Source: an uncultured Eubacteriales bacterium
Lineage (GTDB): Bacteria > Bacillota > Clostridia > Christensenellales > Aristaeellaceae
Direction: 5' to 3'
DNA length: 64,000 bases
NCBI GenBank assembly: GCA_900315315.1
Contig: OMYT01000019.1
Coordinates: 18,645-82,644 of the forward strand
Made by a program: the position numbers and the translations under genes. This document shows positions 34,176 through 42,491 of this stretch, in pieces. Each line of letters begins with the position of its first letter. The first letter of the stretch is position 1. The notes beneath the pieces are model-generated. The model saw only the letters and a list, made by a program, of their open reading frames with translations. It did not search any database and was not told the origin of the DNA.

Positions 34176-34838
34176 ATGATGACGATCCTGGAAGCAATCG
34201 ATACCCGGCATTCTGTACGGGCCTATCAGGATAAACCGATCGACGAAGAAACCCGCAAGCATCTGGACGCATTTCTGGCTGACTGCAATCAGGAATCCGG
34301 GCTGAATATCTTCATCCGTTATGATGATCCGGATGGCTTTGATTCCAAGCTGGCTCATTATGGCAGCTTCAGAAATGTCAGGAACTACATCGTACTCTCC
34401 GGAAAGAAGTCAGATGATTTCGATTACCTGTGCGGCTACTTCGGCGAGAAGGTTGTACTGTTTGCTCAGCAGCTCGGTCTGAATACCTGCTGGGCAGCAT
34501 TGACTTTCAATAAGAAAAAAGTCAAGGAACTGATTCCCGCAGGCGAAACACTCTGCATGGTAATTTCCCTTGGCTATGGAGAGACGCAAGGCGTAAACCG
34601 GAAGAGCAAATCCGCTCAGGATGTCACTGAGGGCATCATTGATCAGCCCTGGTTCAGCAAAGGAATCGATGCAGCTCTTAAAGCCCCCACCGCTGTGAAC
34701 CAGCAAAAATTCCAGTTCAGTCTCAAAGATGGTGAGCCCTTCATCCGGGTGAAGGGTCTCGGAGCATACGCGAAAGTGGATCTGGGCATCGTTGCCTATC
34801 ACTTTGAGGTTGCGTCCGGAAAAAAGGTTCTTCACTGA
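34176..34838 (+). CDS. nitroreductase family protein
   Basis: 220 residues from the ATG at 34176, which has GGGAGGG upstream; the frame stays open to 34041 but without a start signal. N-terminal EAIDTRHSVRAYQDKPIDEE is the family signature. Later come YFGEKVVLFAQQLGLNTCWAALTF, ISLGYGETQ and a C-terminal SKGIDAALKAPTAVNQQKFQF, the FMN/NADPH-binding tail. It probably reduces a nitro or quinone compound using FMN. It has its own promoter and stands alone. Base composition around 34-36 kb is lower in GC than in neighbouring operons, suggesting recent acquisition. Confidence 0.87.
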   Translation: MMTILEAIDTRHSVRAYQDKPIDEETRKHLDAFLADCNQESGLNIFIRYDDPDGFDSKLAHYGSFRNVRNYIVLSGKKSDDFDYLCGYFGEKVVLFAQQLGLNTCWAALTFNKKKVKELIPAGETLCMVISLGYGETQGVNRKSKSAQDVTEGIIDQPWFSKGIDAALKAPTAVNQQKFQFSLKDGEPFIRVKGLGAYAKVDLGIVAYHFEVASGKKVLH

Positions 34839-34861
34839 ACCGCCAAAGCTGAAAAAACTCT

Positions 34862-35671
34862 TTATTCCTTCTGCCGGGTTTTCCGACCCTGGATGATCAT
34901 GGACAGCGGGAAACCGCTGTGATCGATCGCAGCAAAACCGCCGCTGATATCGCTGTCAAACTCCCGAAGATCGGTAATCACCATTCCGTTGCAGCACATC
35001 CCGGATATAATTTCGGACATCGAATGGGTAAAGTCAGTGAAGGTTTTGGAATGATAGCTTTTCTGCGTCATATAATACATTCCTCCGTTACCGGTCCACT
35101 CGTGCTCGAAATATGAAAACCGGCATTCCTTCCTGTGCTCCGGATCGAACTCTTCATCGCCTTCAGAAGCAAGCATATTCGTGCAGGGATGCTGTTCATT
35201 GATTAAAATGACAGCACCCGGTTTCATACACTTTGCGACAACGGCAAAAAAGCGGTTCAGGTCATCAAACCAGCAGAGCGCGCCGATCGTAATGATCACA
35301 ATATCAAATTGTTCCTTATACCGGTCATCAATATCATATACGTTTACAGCTTCAAACACGCAGGGCAGGCCCAGCTCCTTTGCTTTTTCATTGGCAAAGG
35401 CCACCTGGTTTTCAACAATATCAAAACCGATCCCTTTCGCTGCATTTCCGCTTTTCACAAGGGAAAGCAGTTCGCGTCCGTTATTGCAGCAGAACTGGCC
35501 GATTACCGTCCCCTCTGCGTGTAATTTCCGCAGGGCATCCACCGTTTCTTTGTTGAAAAAAGCGTAGTCCTCCTTCTGAATGCGGTCCGTTATATCGGCT
35601 CCCCAGGAAGCATGCCTCTGATCAAAAGCTTCCTCCCACGCCGCTTTATTTCCTTCGATATACTTTTCCAT
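34862..35671 (-). CDS. SAM-dependent methyltransferase (class I)
   Basis: 269 residues. SAM motif I is replaced by an unusual GQFCCNNGRELLSLVKSG, with the acidic motif II in KGIGFDIVENQVAFA and a later FDIVIITIGALCWFDDLNRFF. The N terminus (YIEGNKAAWEEAFDQRH) matches a group of small-molecule methyltransferases. Substrate unknown. Convergent with the nitroreductase gene, 24 bases apart. GAGAGGAAG precedes the ATG. Confidence 0.82.
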   Translation of the reverse strand: MEKYIEGNKAAWEEAFDQRHASWGADITDRIQKEDYAFFNKETVDALRKLHAEGTVIGQFCCNNGRELLSLVKSGNAAKGIGFDIVENQVAFANEKAKELGLPCVFEAVNVYDIDDRYKEQFDIVIITIGALCWFDDLNRFFAVVAKCMKPGAVILINEQHPCTNMLASEGDEEFDPEHRKECRFSYFEHEWTGNGGMYYMTQKSYHSKTFTDFTHSMSEIISGMCCNGMVITDLREFDSDISGGFAAIDHSGFPLSMIIQGRKTRQKE

Positions 35672-35821
35672 GAAATCTTCCTCTCTGTTTCACAGCAGCC
35701 CAATCACTATTAATAATACGATATCAGCCATGTCTCTGCCGTCTTTGCTGTGTATGTCTTGCTTCAGCAAATTGTGAGCTATTGATTCTATGAATTCCGG
35801 TTTTTCTCTGCATGCGTTTTT

Positions 35822-36103
35822 TTATTTTTCAATAATATGATTGATCGTGAGATTTATCTGCCCGGCAAGATCCGGATCCTCCTGAACGGAAACGCTGTTC
35901 GTATTGAGTGATTGTACGCAATCCAAAGCAGGGTCAAAACTTGCGTTCAGAAAACGAAAAGCTGTTTTTGCGATGCTGATCGCTGGATTTGGAGAACCAT
36001 CTCCACCACCTGTCAGTATGAGTATACCCTTTTTTGCCTTCATTTCTTTGGAGCTTTTCAGGAAAAAATGATTGCTCCAGATAAAATTCAGCCTGCTGAT
36101 TTC
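35822..36103 (-). pseudogene. flavodoxin-family NAD(P)H/FMN reductase, C-terminal remnant
   Basis: From an ATG at 36043, 73 codons run to the stop at 35822: KKGILILTGGGDGSPNPAI, then a segment with QSLNTNSVSVQED. The TGGGDGSP pattern and the following layout match the C-terminal third of NADPH-dependent FMN reductases/iron-sulfur flavoproteins. The frame is open upstream to the stop codon of the VWA gene, but the N-terminal FMN-binding half is missing. The 150 bases downstream to the methyltransferase gene hold nothing I recognise. Confidence 0.55.
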
Positions 36104-36106
36104 ATG

Positions 36107-38746
36107 TTACATCCTCTTCTTATTCTTCATGCTCTGCCACAGCACATCCGCGGCGTCCGGCGCCTGTTCCGCCGGCTTGGTTTTTTTCTCCGGCTTTTCC
36201 CTGACCGCTTTCTGTTGCGGTTTATCTTCCTTCTCTGCCGCCTTTTCCGGCGCCTCGCGGAACAGATCCAACCGCCGCTGGGCCACATCAAACACGAACA
36301 GCAGCATCGCCAGACCCAGCAGGATCGGGCTCAGGTCCGTCCGTTTCCGGGCGGCGGTATCCGGGAACGACAGCAGCCCCTGCGGGGTTTCGCAGACTGC
36401 GCCGCCGCTTTCGGCCGCCAGTTTTTCCAGCGCGCCTGAGTCCTCCCGCCGCTGGTCGTATTCGCCCGTCCAGCCGATCACCGCGCCGCTCTCGACCGTT
36501 GTTACTTCTCTCCCGTTTCCATCCTCAGCCGTGATCCGCACCGCGTACGCGCCGGCCGCGGAGGTATCCGTTTTCCCCTCAAACCGGGTATCGGAAACAC
36601 GCTCCAGCCTGACCATATCCTGTGTTCCGTCCGGCCGGATCACCGTCGCGACAGCATGCGCCGCCTCTTCCGGCACCTCTGCTTCCCAGATGATCTGCCC
36701 CTCGCTCAGGGACAGTTCTCCCGCACCGCTCCTCTCCGGCAGGATGAAGGAGAGAATCCCGGCGAAAAACTCCGCCGCACTGTCCCAGTTCAGGAAGGCT
36801 TCGCTCCATCCGCCCTGCACGTCGCTTGTCCAGCAGACGACCCGGCCCGCGCCGTACTGCCACCAGGCCAGCACCGGATCCTTCCGGTCGCTGCACAGGG
36901 ACACTGTCGCCAGCGGTTTTTCCGTGGCTGCCAGATAGCCGCCCAGCTCCGGGAAACCGGGAAAATCCGTCATCGAGCTGTCCGTCACCGCCGGCGTGAA
37001 GACGCGATTCTGCACATATGCGCCGGAAATCATCATCGTTTCCTTGGTAAAAATCCTCGGCAGGCTGTCAAAGGGTCCCGCCGCGTACATCCGGCCGTTC
37101 CCGGCTTCCGCCATGCGGGTCAGGCCGCTGTAGTCGGCCCCGTCCCCCACGGCGACCGTCGTCACTGTGATTCCCGCTTCCGCCATCTGCCGGATTACGT
37201 CGAGGTATCCGGTATCCCCGGCTTCCCCGTCCGTCAGGAAAATCACATGACGGTAATGGGCGTTCGAGTTCTTCAGCGCGTTGTAGGCCATCAGCAGGGG
37301 GGAATAGAATGCCGTACCGCCGCCGGAGCGGATCGTGCCGATCTGCTCCTGCATTGCCGCCACGTCTGTCACCGGGCTCAGCGGCACCACCCATTTCGCC
37401 GCATCGTCAAAAGCGATCACCCCGGCCTGATCCCGCTCGTCCAGAATTTCCAGCGCGCTGCATGCAGCTTCCCGCGCCAGTGCCAGCCGGGTGACGCCGT
37501 ATTCGCCCTCCAGCATGGAACCGCTCTTGTCGATTGCCAGCACCAGCGCCGTCGTCGGCAGATCCATCCGGTTCCGCACATCGATCGTCACCGGAAGCAT
37601 ATTCTCCAGCGCGCTTCCCCGGTATCCGCCCAGGGCGTAGCTCTGGTCCCCGCCGAACACGGCCACCCCGACGCCCAGTTCCTTCGCGGCGCTGTCCAGC
37701 GCCGCCGTTTGATCGTCGTTTATCTGCCCCGCGTCCACGTTTACCAGCGCCACCGCGTGCCAGGCCAGCAGGTCCGCCGCCTTCTCCGGCAGCATGCCCG
37801 CCGGCAGCGTCCGCACCTTCATTCCTGCCGCTTCCAGCATGTTTTTCAGTTGTGTTCCGGCGCCGCTCTGCCCCTCGGCGATCAGAACCGACGGTTCGCC
37901 CGCGATCACCGTATAAGCAGCCCCGCCGTCATTGGCGGATACCGCGTCCCCCGGCAGGATCACTTTGGCTTCCACGGTGCTCACGCCCGTGCCTGCCGCC
38001 GTCTGTTCAAAGGCAAAGGTGTTTTCCCCGCGCCGCAGGGTCACTTCCCGGCTCTCGGTCTCCCCCTGGTTCCGCGTCAGCAGCAGTGTCGCCTTTCCGG
38101 CGGCGTTGGCGTGCACCGTCACCCGGGTCGTATATTTCTGTCCTGTATAGAGAGAGGCCGGCACCGTCACAGCCGTTACCTGGGCATCCGCCGCGTTCCG
38201 CGCGCCGGTTTTCAGCACGTTCACCGGCAGCCCGCCCGCTGCCTGAAGCAGGTTCTCCTCCCCGGTCACCACGCCGTCGCTGATCACCGCGATTCCGCCG
38301 TTGGAATCCTGCGGCAGCAGCGCGCCCGCCATCTGCAGCGCTCCGTACAGGTCGCTGCCCCCGCGGTCCGCCTGTATTTCGGAAGCGTCAAACGCAGTCT
38401 CCTGTCCCGGGGAGCGCAGCACCGTCGAGTCCCCGCCGAAGGCAATCACGCCGGTCTTCCGTTCGCCGGCTTCCGCCAGCGCTTCCTTTGCCAGCCGCAG
38501 CGTTTCCTCTTCGTTCACCGATGCGGAAACGTCGATCAGCAGGAAGGCCGTCCGGTCCGGGCTTTTGGTCAGCAATCCCGTGCCGGCCAGCGCCAGCGCC
38601 GCCAGAACAATCAGGATATACCGCAGCGCATGGGAAATCCGTTCCTTCCGGGAGCGGCTTTTTCTGAAATGGCAGATCAGCCACACGACCAGTGCACACA
38701 CAGGGATCGCCAGCAGCCTCATCGGGTGCAGAAACTCAACCGACAT
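36107..38746 (-). CDS. large VWA-domain membrane protein
   Basis: 879 residues. Two N-terminal membrane helices (about 10-26 and 43-62) precede a degenerate VWA-like region (FLLIDVSASVNEEE). A beta domain and then a class-I glutamine amidotransferase-like region (AVALVNVDAGQIND) follow, and a full VWA domain with MIDAS motif DKSGSM near 405. After further Ig-like segments, a C-terminal helix (LSPILLGLAMLLFVFDVA) and a Lys/Glu-rich cytoplasmic tail end the protein. The layout resembles BatA/BatB-type proteins of aerotolerance operons. It overlaps the upstream BatA-like gene by 11 bases, and MoxR and DUF58 lie just beyond. Confidence 0.85.
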   Translation of the reverse strand: MSVEFLHPMRLLAIPVCALVVWLICHFRKSRSRKERISHALRYILIVLAALALAGTGLLTKSPDRTAFLLIDVSASVNEEETLRLAKEALAEAGERKTGVIAFGGDSTVLRSPGQETAFDASEIQADRGGSDLYGALQMAGALLPQDSNGGIAVISDGVVTGEENLLQAAGGLPVNVLKTGARNAADAQVTAVTVPASLYTGQKYTTRVTVHANAAGKATLLLTRNQGETESREVTLRRGENTFAFEQTAAGTGVSTVEAKVILPGDAVSANDGGAAYTVIAGEPSVLIAEGQSGAGTQLKNMLEAAGMKVRTLPAGMLPEKAADLLAWHAVALVNVDAGQINDDQTAALDSAAKELGVGVAVFGGDQSYALGGYRGSALENMLPVTIDVRNRMDLPTTALVLAIDKSGSMLEGEYGVTRLALAREAACSALEILDERDQAGVIAFDDAAKWVVPLSPVTDVAAMQEQIGTIRSGGGTAFYSPLLMAYNALKNSNAHYRHVIFLTDGEAGDTGYLDVIRQMAEAGITVTTVAVGDGADYSGLTRMAEAGNGRMYAAGPFDSLPRIFTKETMMISGAYVQNRVFTPAVTDSSMTDFPGFPELGGYLAATEKPLATVSLCSDRKDPVLAWWQYGAGRVVCWTSDVQGGWSEAFLNWDSAAEFFAGILSFILPERSGAGELSLSEGQIIWEAEVPEEAAHAVATVIRPDGTQDMVRLERVSDTRFEGKTDTSAAGAYAVRITAEDGNGREVTTVESGAVIGWTGEYDQRREDSGALEKLAAESGGAVCETPQGLLSFPDTAARKRTDLSPILLGLAMLLFVFDVAQRRLDLFREAPEKAAEKEDKPQQKAVREKPEKKTKPAEQAPDAADVLWQSMKNKKRM

Positions 38747-40355
38747 ACCGGCTCACCCCCATTTCCGCCGCCAGCAGCAGCAGGAACAGCAGCAGCAGAA
38801 TATCCTTCAGCTCCCGTCCCTGTTCGTTTGTCCTTTCGTTCTGTTCCGCTTCAGCGCTCGGCGCGGTGTCCCGCGTGTCGCTCTCGGAAAGCGGCATAAC
38901 CTTCGCCGCCGTTTCTTCCGCCGCCTGTTCTTCTTTCAGCAGCGTGTTCAGGATGTTCTGGACCAGCACCGGGAAATCATATTTCAGCGGCAGGTTCGTC
39001 TCGTGCAGATCAAAACCGAGCACCGCCGTATCCTCTGTCCATACGATCACCGGATCCTCGCCCAGCCTGACCGCTGTCCGGCCGCCGCTGATCGGGCGCC
39101 AGCTGCGGAAGAATACGTTTTTCATCGTAACCCCGGCTGTCAGCGGGCTCTCCAGCACCTCCGCCGCCGGGCTCTCTGCCGTCCCGGCTGAAGTCGAGGT
39201 CTCCCCATCTTCCCAGCCGAAAACTCCGAAGCCCGTCGCCGCGGAATCATATCCTTCCTCCGGTTTCCGCGTGGTCAGGATCAGCGGATCGATCCCCAGG
39301 ATATACAGGTCCGCCTCCGTGGAGGCCAGCGCATCCGCCTCCGTCCGCATCACGGTCAGGTTCGGCCGTACCTTCAGCGCGCTTTCCAGGAAAACGTTGT
39401 CCTCTGTTACCGCGACCCGCAGGCCGTTGTCGTGTTTCACGGCCGCTTCCGCCATGTTGTCGGCCTCCAGCGCATCCTTTTCCCGGATTTTCACCCGCAC
39501 CCGTTCTGTTTCTTCCGGAATGTCAAAGCTGACTCCCGCCGTTTCCCCCGCGGGAATCGTGATCTCGCTTGCCCCGCACAGGGTCCCGTCCGCCTCGCAG
39601 GCCAGGGTAACCGTACAGTCCTTTCCGAAGTTCGCCGCCCGCGCGTAGGCTTTGCCGTTTTCCGCCGTCAGCGAATAGACCGCCCGGTTCTCCGCCGATT
39701 CTCCCACATTGATGATCGAAACAGTGCTTCCGCCTTTCGTATGCAGATCCGACAGCCGCAGCGCGTCCGAAAAGATCGTAATCCGGAGGGCTTTCCGGTC
39801 ACCTTCCGAGTCTCCTTCGGTCTGTCCCAATGCCCTGGCCAGCGTCAATGCCCGGTCGATATCCGCCCCGCCCCGTCCGCAGGTCATGGAGGCAATCACT
39901 TTTTCCGCTTCCTCCCGGTTTCCGTTCAGGCTCAGCCGCTGCACCTCATCCCCGGCGGTGATCATGGTGATCTCCTCCTCCGCCGGCAGTTCGCCGATCC
40001 GCTTCAGTGCTTCCTCTTTCGCCGCCTCCAGCCGGCTTCTTCCGCCGCTTTCCGCCTGCATGCTGCCGGAAATATCAAAGATGAAAACGCTTCTCCCGGC
40101 CGTGCCGCCCGGCAGCGCGGGACGCATCAGCGCCAGGGCCAGCGTCAGCGCCGCCAGCACCTGCAGCGGCAGCAGCAGGTTTTTCATCAGCCGCTGGAAA
40201 GGCCGGTTTGCCGCATAGTCACGCACGCTCTTCCGCCAGAGAAAGACAGACGGAACCTGCCGCGGCAGAAATCTCCTGCGCAGCAGATACAGCACCACAA
40301 TCATCACCGGCGCTGCCAGCATCCATGCAAATCCCGGGCTCAGAAACCTGATCAT
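38736..40355 (-). CDS. BatA-like VWA membrane protein
   Basis: 539 residues from the ATG at 40355, which has GGAGA upstream. It begins with the aerotolerance/BatA N-terminal pattern (FLSPGFAWMLAAPVMIVVLYLLRRRFL, VPSVFLW). A VWA domain follows with MIDAS DISGSMQAESGG. Beta-rich segments and a C-terminal membrane helix (LKDILLLLFLLLLAAEMG) come after. It probably sits in the cytoplasmic membrane with the VWA domain on the cytoplasmic or outer side, as a partner of the MoxR/DUF58 pair. Confidence 0.86.
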   Translation of the reverse strand: MIRFLSPGFAWMLAAPVMIVVLYLLRRRFLPRQVPSVFLWRKSVRDYAANRPFQRLMKNLLLPLQVLAALTLALALMRPALPGGTAGRSVFIFDISGSMQAESGGRSRLEAAKEEALKRIGELPAEEEITMITAGDEVQRLSLNGNREEAEKVIASMTCGRGGADIDRALTLARALGQTEGDSEGDRKALRITIFSDALRLSDLHTKGGSTVSIINVGESAENRAVYSLTAENGKAYARAANFGKDCTVTLACEADGTLCGASEITIPAGETAGVSFDIPEETERVRVKIREKDALEADNMAEAAVKHDNGLRVAVTEDNVFLESALKVRPNLTVMRTEADALASTEADLYILGIDPLILTTRKPEEGYDSAATGFGVFGWEDGETSTSAGTAESPAAEVLESPLTAGVTMKNVFFRSWRPISGGRTAVRLGEDPVIVWTEDTAVLGFDLHETNLPLKYDFPVLVQNILNTLLKEEQAAEETAAKVMPLSESDTRDTAPSAEAEQNERTNEQGRELKDILLLLFLLLLAAEMGVSRYVG

Positions 40356-40397
40356 GTTTCTCCTTATATCATCCTGCGCCACACACATACATGCGGG

Positions 40398-40517
40398 CCG
40401 AAGGTCCAGGGGTTCCGCACGCCCGGAAAACGGGCCAGTGTGCCCGTTTTCAGTAAGGAACGGGCGGCAGCCCCGGGCACTCGGACAGCCCTGGTCGCGC
40501 CCGCAGGCGCGAAATCC
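40398..40517 (+). repeat. structured repeat, copy R3
   Basis: Inner hairpin GAAAACGGGC (40426-40435) with GCCCGTTTTC (40442-40451), loop CAGTGT. Outer helix CCAGGG with CCCTGG. Tail hairpin TCGCGCC (40495-40501), loop CGCA, GGCGCGA (40506-40512). Lies between the BatA-like and DUF58 genes; the DUF58 stop is directly adjacent. Confidence 0.87.
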
Positions 40518-41369
40518 CTATATCATCCTGCTGTTTGACAACAGCTGTATAAATCTCTTCTCAAACGGTTCACTGCCGTCCAGCAGCATATACGGCGCCT
40601 CGCACCTAGAGCAGTTCTCCCGTACCGCTTTCAGGAAATCACCCAACGCCTCCCGGTAATTCTCCAGCGCGTTCCGGTCCGCCAGCAGATCGATCTGCTC
40701 CCCGCTCTCGCTGTCCGTCAGCTTCAGCGCCCCTTCCATCTCCGGCCGCAGCTCCCCGCCGCTCATCACCTGGATCACCGCCGTCTCCTGCCGCATATAG
40801 CGCAGATAGTCCAGCGCCTCTTTCAGCGCGTCCTCGGTATATCCGTCGGTAATCAGGAAACTCAATCCTTTCCGCAGCCCTTCGGTTCGCTTCACCGCAT
40901 CGGTAAGGGTTCCCTCTTTGCCGTCCGGAGCACAGCTGTCCAGAAACATGTTCAGCCTCGCAAATGGCGCCCGGCCGGACAGCTGCGGGAATCCCGCGGC
41001 TTTCCCGTTCTTCAGCACATGCAGCTGAAGACGGTCTCCCCCCGTCAATGCCAGATAGCCGACTGCTTCCGCGGCACATCGCGCCGCGTCCCATTTGGCC
41101 CCCATGGAGGCGCTTGCATCCAGCAGAATCGTCACCTGGCTCTCCTGCTCCTCCATGAACAGCTTCATATACAGCCGGTCAAACCGTGCCAGCGCATTCC
41201 AGTCCAGCCGGCGGATATCGTCGCCCGGAATGTATTCCCGGTAGTCGGAAAACTCCGCTGAGGATCCGGTCTGCCGGGACCGCCGGCTTCCGCCCGCGCC
41301 GCCCTGCGCCCGTCCCCTCATCGCCAGCCGAAGCGCATCCAGCCTGGCTAAAAAAGCATCTGTTAACAT
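40518..41369 (-). CDS. DUF58 domain protein
   Basis: 283 residues. The family motif DYREYIPGDDIRRLDWNALARFDRLYMKLF is complete near residues 40-70, followed by a VWA-like fold with LLDASASMGAKWD. DUF58 proteins are encoded next to MoxR ATPases and VWA proteins and probably act as their partner in assembling or activating protein complexes. Three bases separate it from the MoxR stop. Confidence 0.9.
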   Translation of the reverse strand: MLTDAFLARLDALRLAMRGRAQGGAGGSRRSRQTGSSAEFSDYREYIPGDDIRRLDWNALARFDRLYMKLFMEEQESQVTILLDASASMGAKWDAARCAAEAVGYLALTGGDRLQLHVLKNGKAAGFPQLSGRAPFARLNMFLDSCAPDGKEGTLTDAVKRTEGLRKGLSFLITDGYTEDALKEALDYLRYMRQETAVIQVMSGGELRPEMEGALKLTDSESGEQIDLLADRNALENYREALGDFLKAVRENCSRCEAPYMLLDGSEPFEKRFIQLLSNSRMI

Positions 41370-41372
41370 TCC

Positions 41373-42359
41373 TTACTTCTCCGAAACAGAAGAGATGATC
41401 TCCTGCAAGAGCGTCTCTCCGTCCTTCCCGTCCGAGATCGCCTCAAAATTGAGCGCGATCCGGTGCCTCAGGCATGCCGGCGCCGCTGCCCGAATATCCT
41501 CAAACGCCACATTGAACCGTCCCTTCGCCAGCGCGCGCACCCGCGACACCGACAGCAGAGCCTGCGCCGCCCGGGGGCTCGCCCCGAACCGCAGATACTT
41601 CTTCGTCACCTCCGGTGCGTCCGCGTTCTCCGGATGGGTTGCCAGCACCAGCCGCAGCGCATATTCCTGCACGCCGGAAGCCACCGGCACACTCCGCGCG
41701 GCCGCCCGCATGGCCAGCAGTTCTTCCGCTCCGATCACCTGCTGCGCCTCCGCCCCGCCGTCCTTCACGGTCAGGTCCACGATGGCGCTCAGTTCCTCCA
41801 GTGTCGGGAACGGCACCAGCACCTTGAACAGGAACCTGTCCAGCTGCGCCTCCGGCAGGGGATAGGTTCCCTCCTGTTCCACCGGGTTCTGCGTTGCCAG
41901 CACAAAGTAGGGTTCCGGCAGTTTCCTCGTTTCCCCGGCCACGGTCACCGCATGCTCCTGCATTGCTTCCAGCAGCGCTGCCTGCGTCTTGGGCGTCGCG
42001 CGGTTGATCTCATCCGCCAGCACGATGGAAGAAAACAGCGGTCCCTCCTGGAAGCGGAAGGTATTTCCTTCCTCCGTCCGCACCAGGATATTCGTCCCGG
42101 TAATATCCGCCGGCATCAGGTCCGGCGTAAACTGGATCCGGGAAAAAGGCAGGTTCAGCACCTTCCCCAGCACCCGCACCAGATGGGTCTTTCCCAGCCC
42201 GGGCACACCTTCCAGCAGCACATTGCCCCCGGCGATCACCGCCATCAGCAGGTGTTCCACCACCTCCTGCTGACCGATCATTTCCTTGGCGATCTCCGCC
42301 CTGATCCGTTCATACTGCTCCGCGAATTTCTCCGCCCCGCTTCTGCTCTGTTCGCTCAT
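41373..42359 (-). CDS. MoxR family AAA+ ATPase
   Basis: 328 residues from the ATG at 42359, with GGAGG upstream. Walker A GVPGLGKTH, Walker B IVLADEINRATPKTQAALLEAMQE, sensor ATQNPVEQEGTYPLPEAQLDRFLF and the C-terminal lid LRFGASPRAAQALL are all present. MoxR proteins are chaperone-like AAA+ ATPases that act on VWA-domain partners. The next two genes encode DUF58 and two VWA proteins, the classical arrangement. Confidence 0.93.
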   Translation of the reverse strand: MSEQSRSGAEKFAEQYERIRAEIAKEMIGQQEVVEHLLMAVIAGGNVLLEGVPGLGKTHLVRVLGKVLNLPFSRIQFTPDLMPADITGTNILVRTEEGNTFRFQEGPLFSSIVLADEINRATPKTQAALLEAMQEHAVTVAGETRKLPEPYFVLATQNPVEQEGTYPLPEAQLDRFLFKVLVPFPTLEELSAIVDLTVKDGGAEAQQVIGAEELLAMRAAARSVPVASGVQEYALRLVLATHPENADAPEVTKKYLRFGASPRAAQALLSVSRVRALAKGRFNVAFEDIRAAAPACLRHRIALNFEAISDGKDGETLLQEIISSVSEK

Positions 42360-42394
42360 GAATCTACCTCCACATATAAATACCGGCATTCTGG

Positions 42395-42491
42395 CCGAAG
42401 GTCCAGGGGTTCCGCACGCCCGGAAAACGGGCCAGTGTGCCCGTTTTCAGTAAGGAACGGGCGGCAGCCCCGGGCACTCGGAAAGCCCTGG
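42395..42491 (+). repeat. structured repeat, copy R4
   Basis: Inner hairpin GAAAACGGGC (42423-42432) with GCCCGTTTTC (42439-42448), loop CAGTGT. CCGA (42395-42398) and TCGG, CCAGGG and CCCTGG form crossed outer helices. No tail hairpin. It encodes the C-terminal 15 residues and the stop of the coiled-coil membrane protein gene. Confidence 0.87.
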
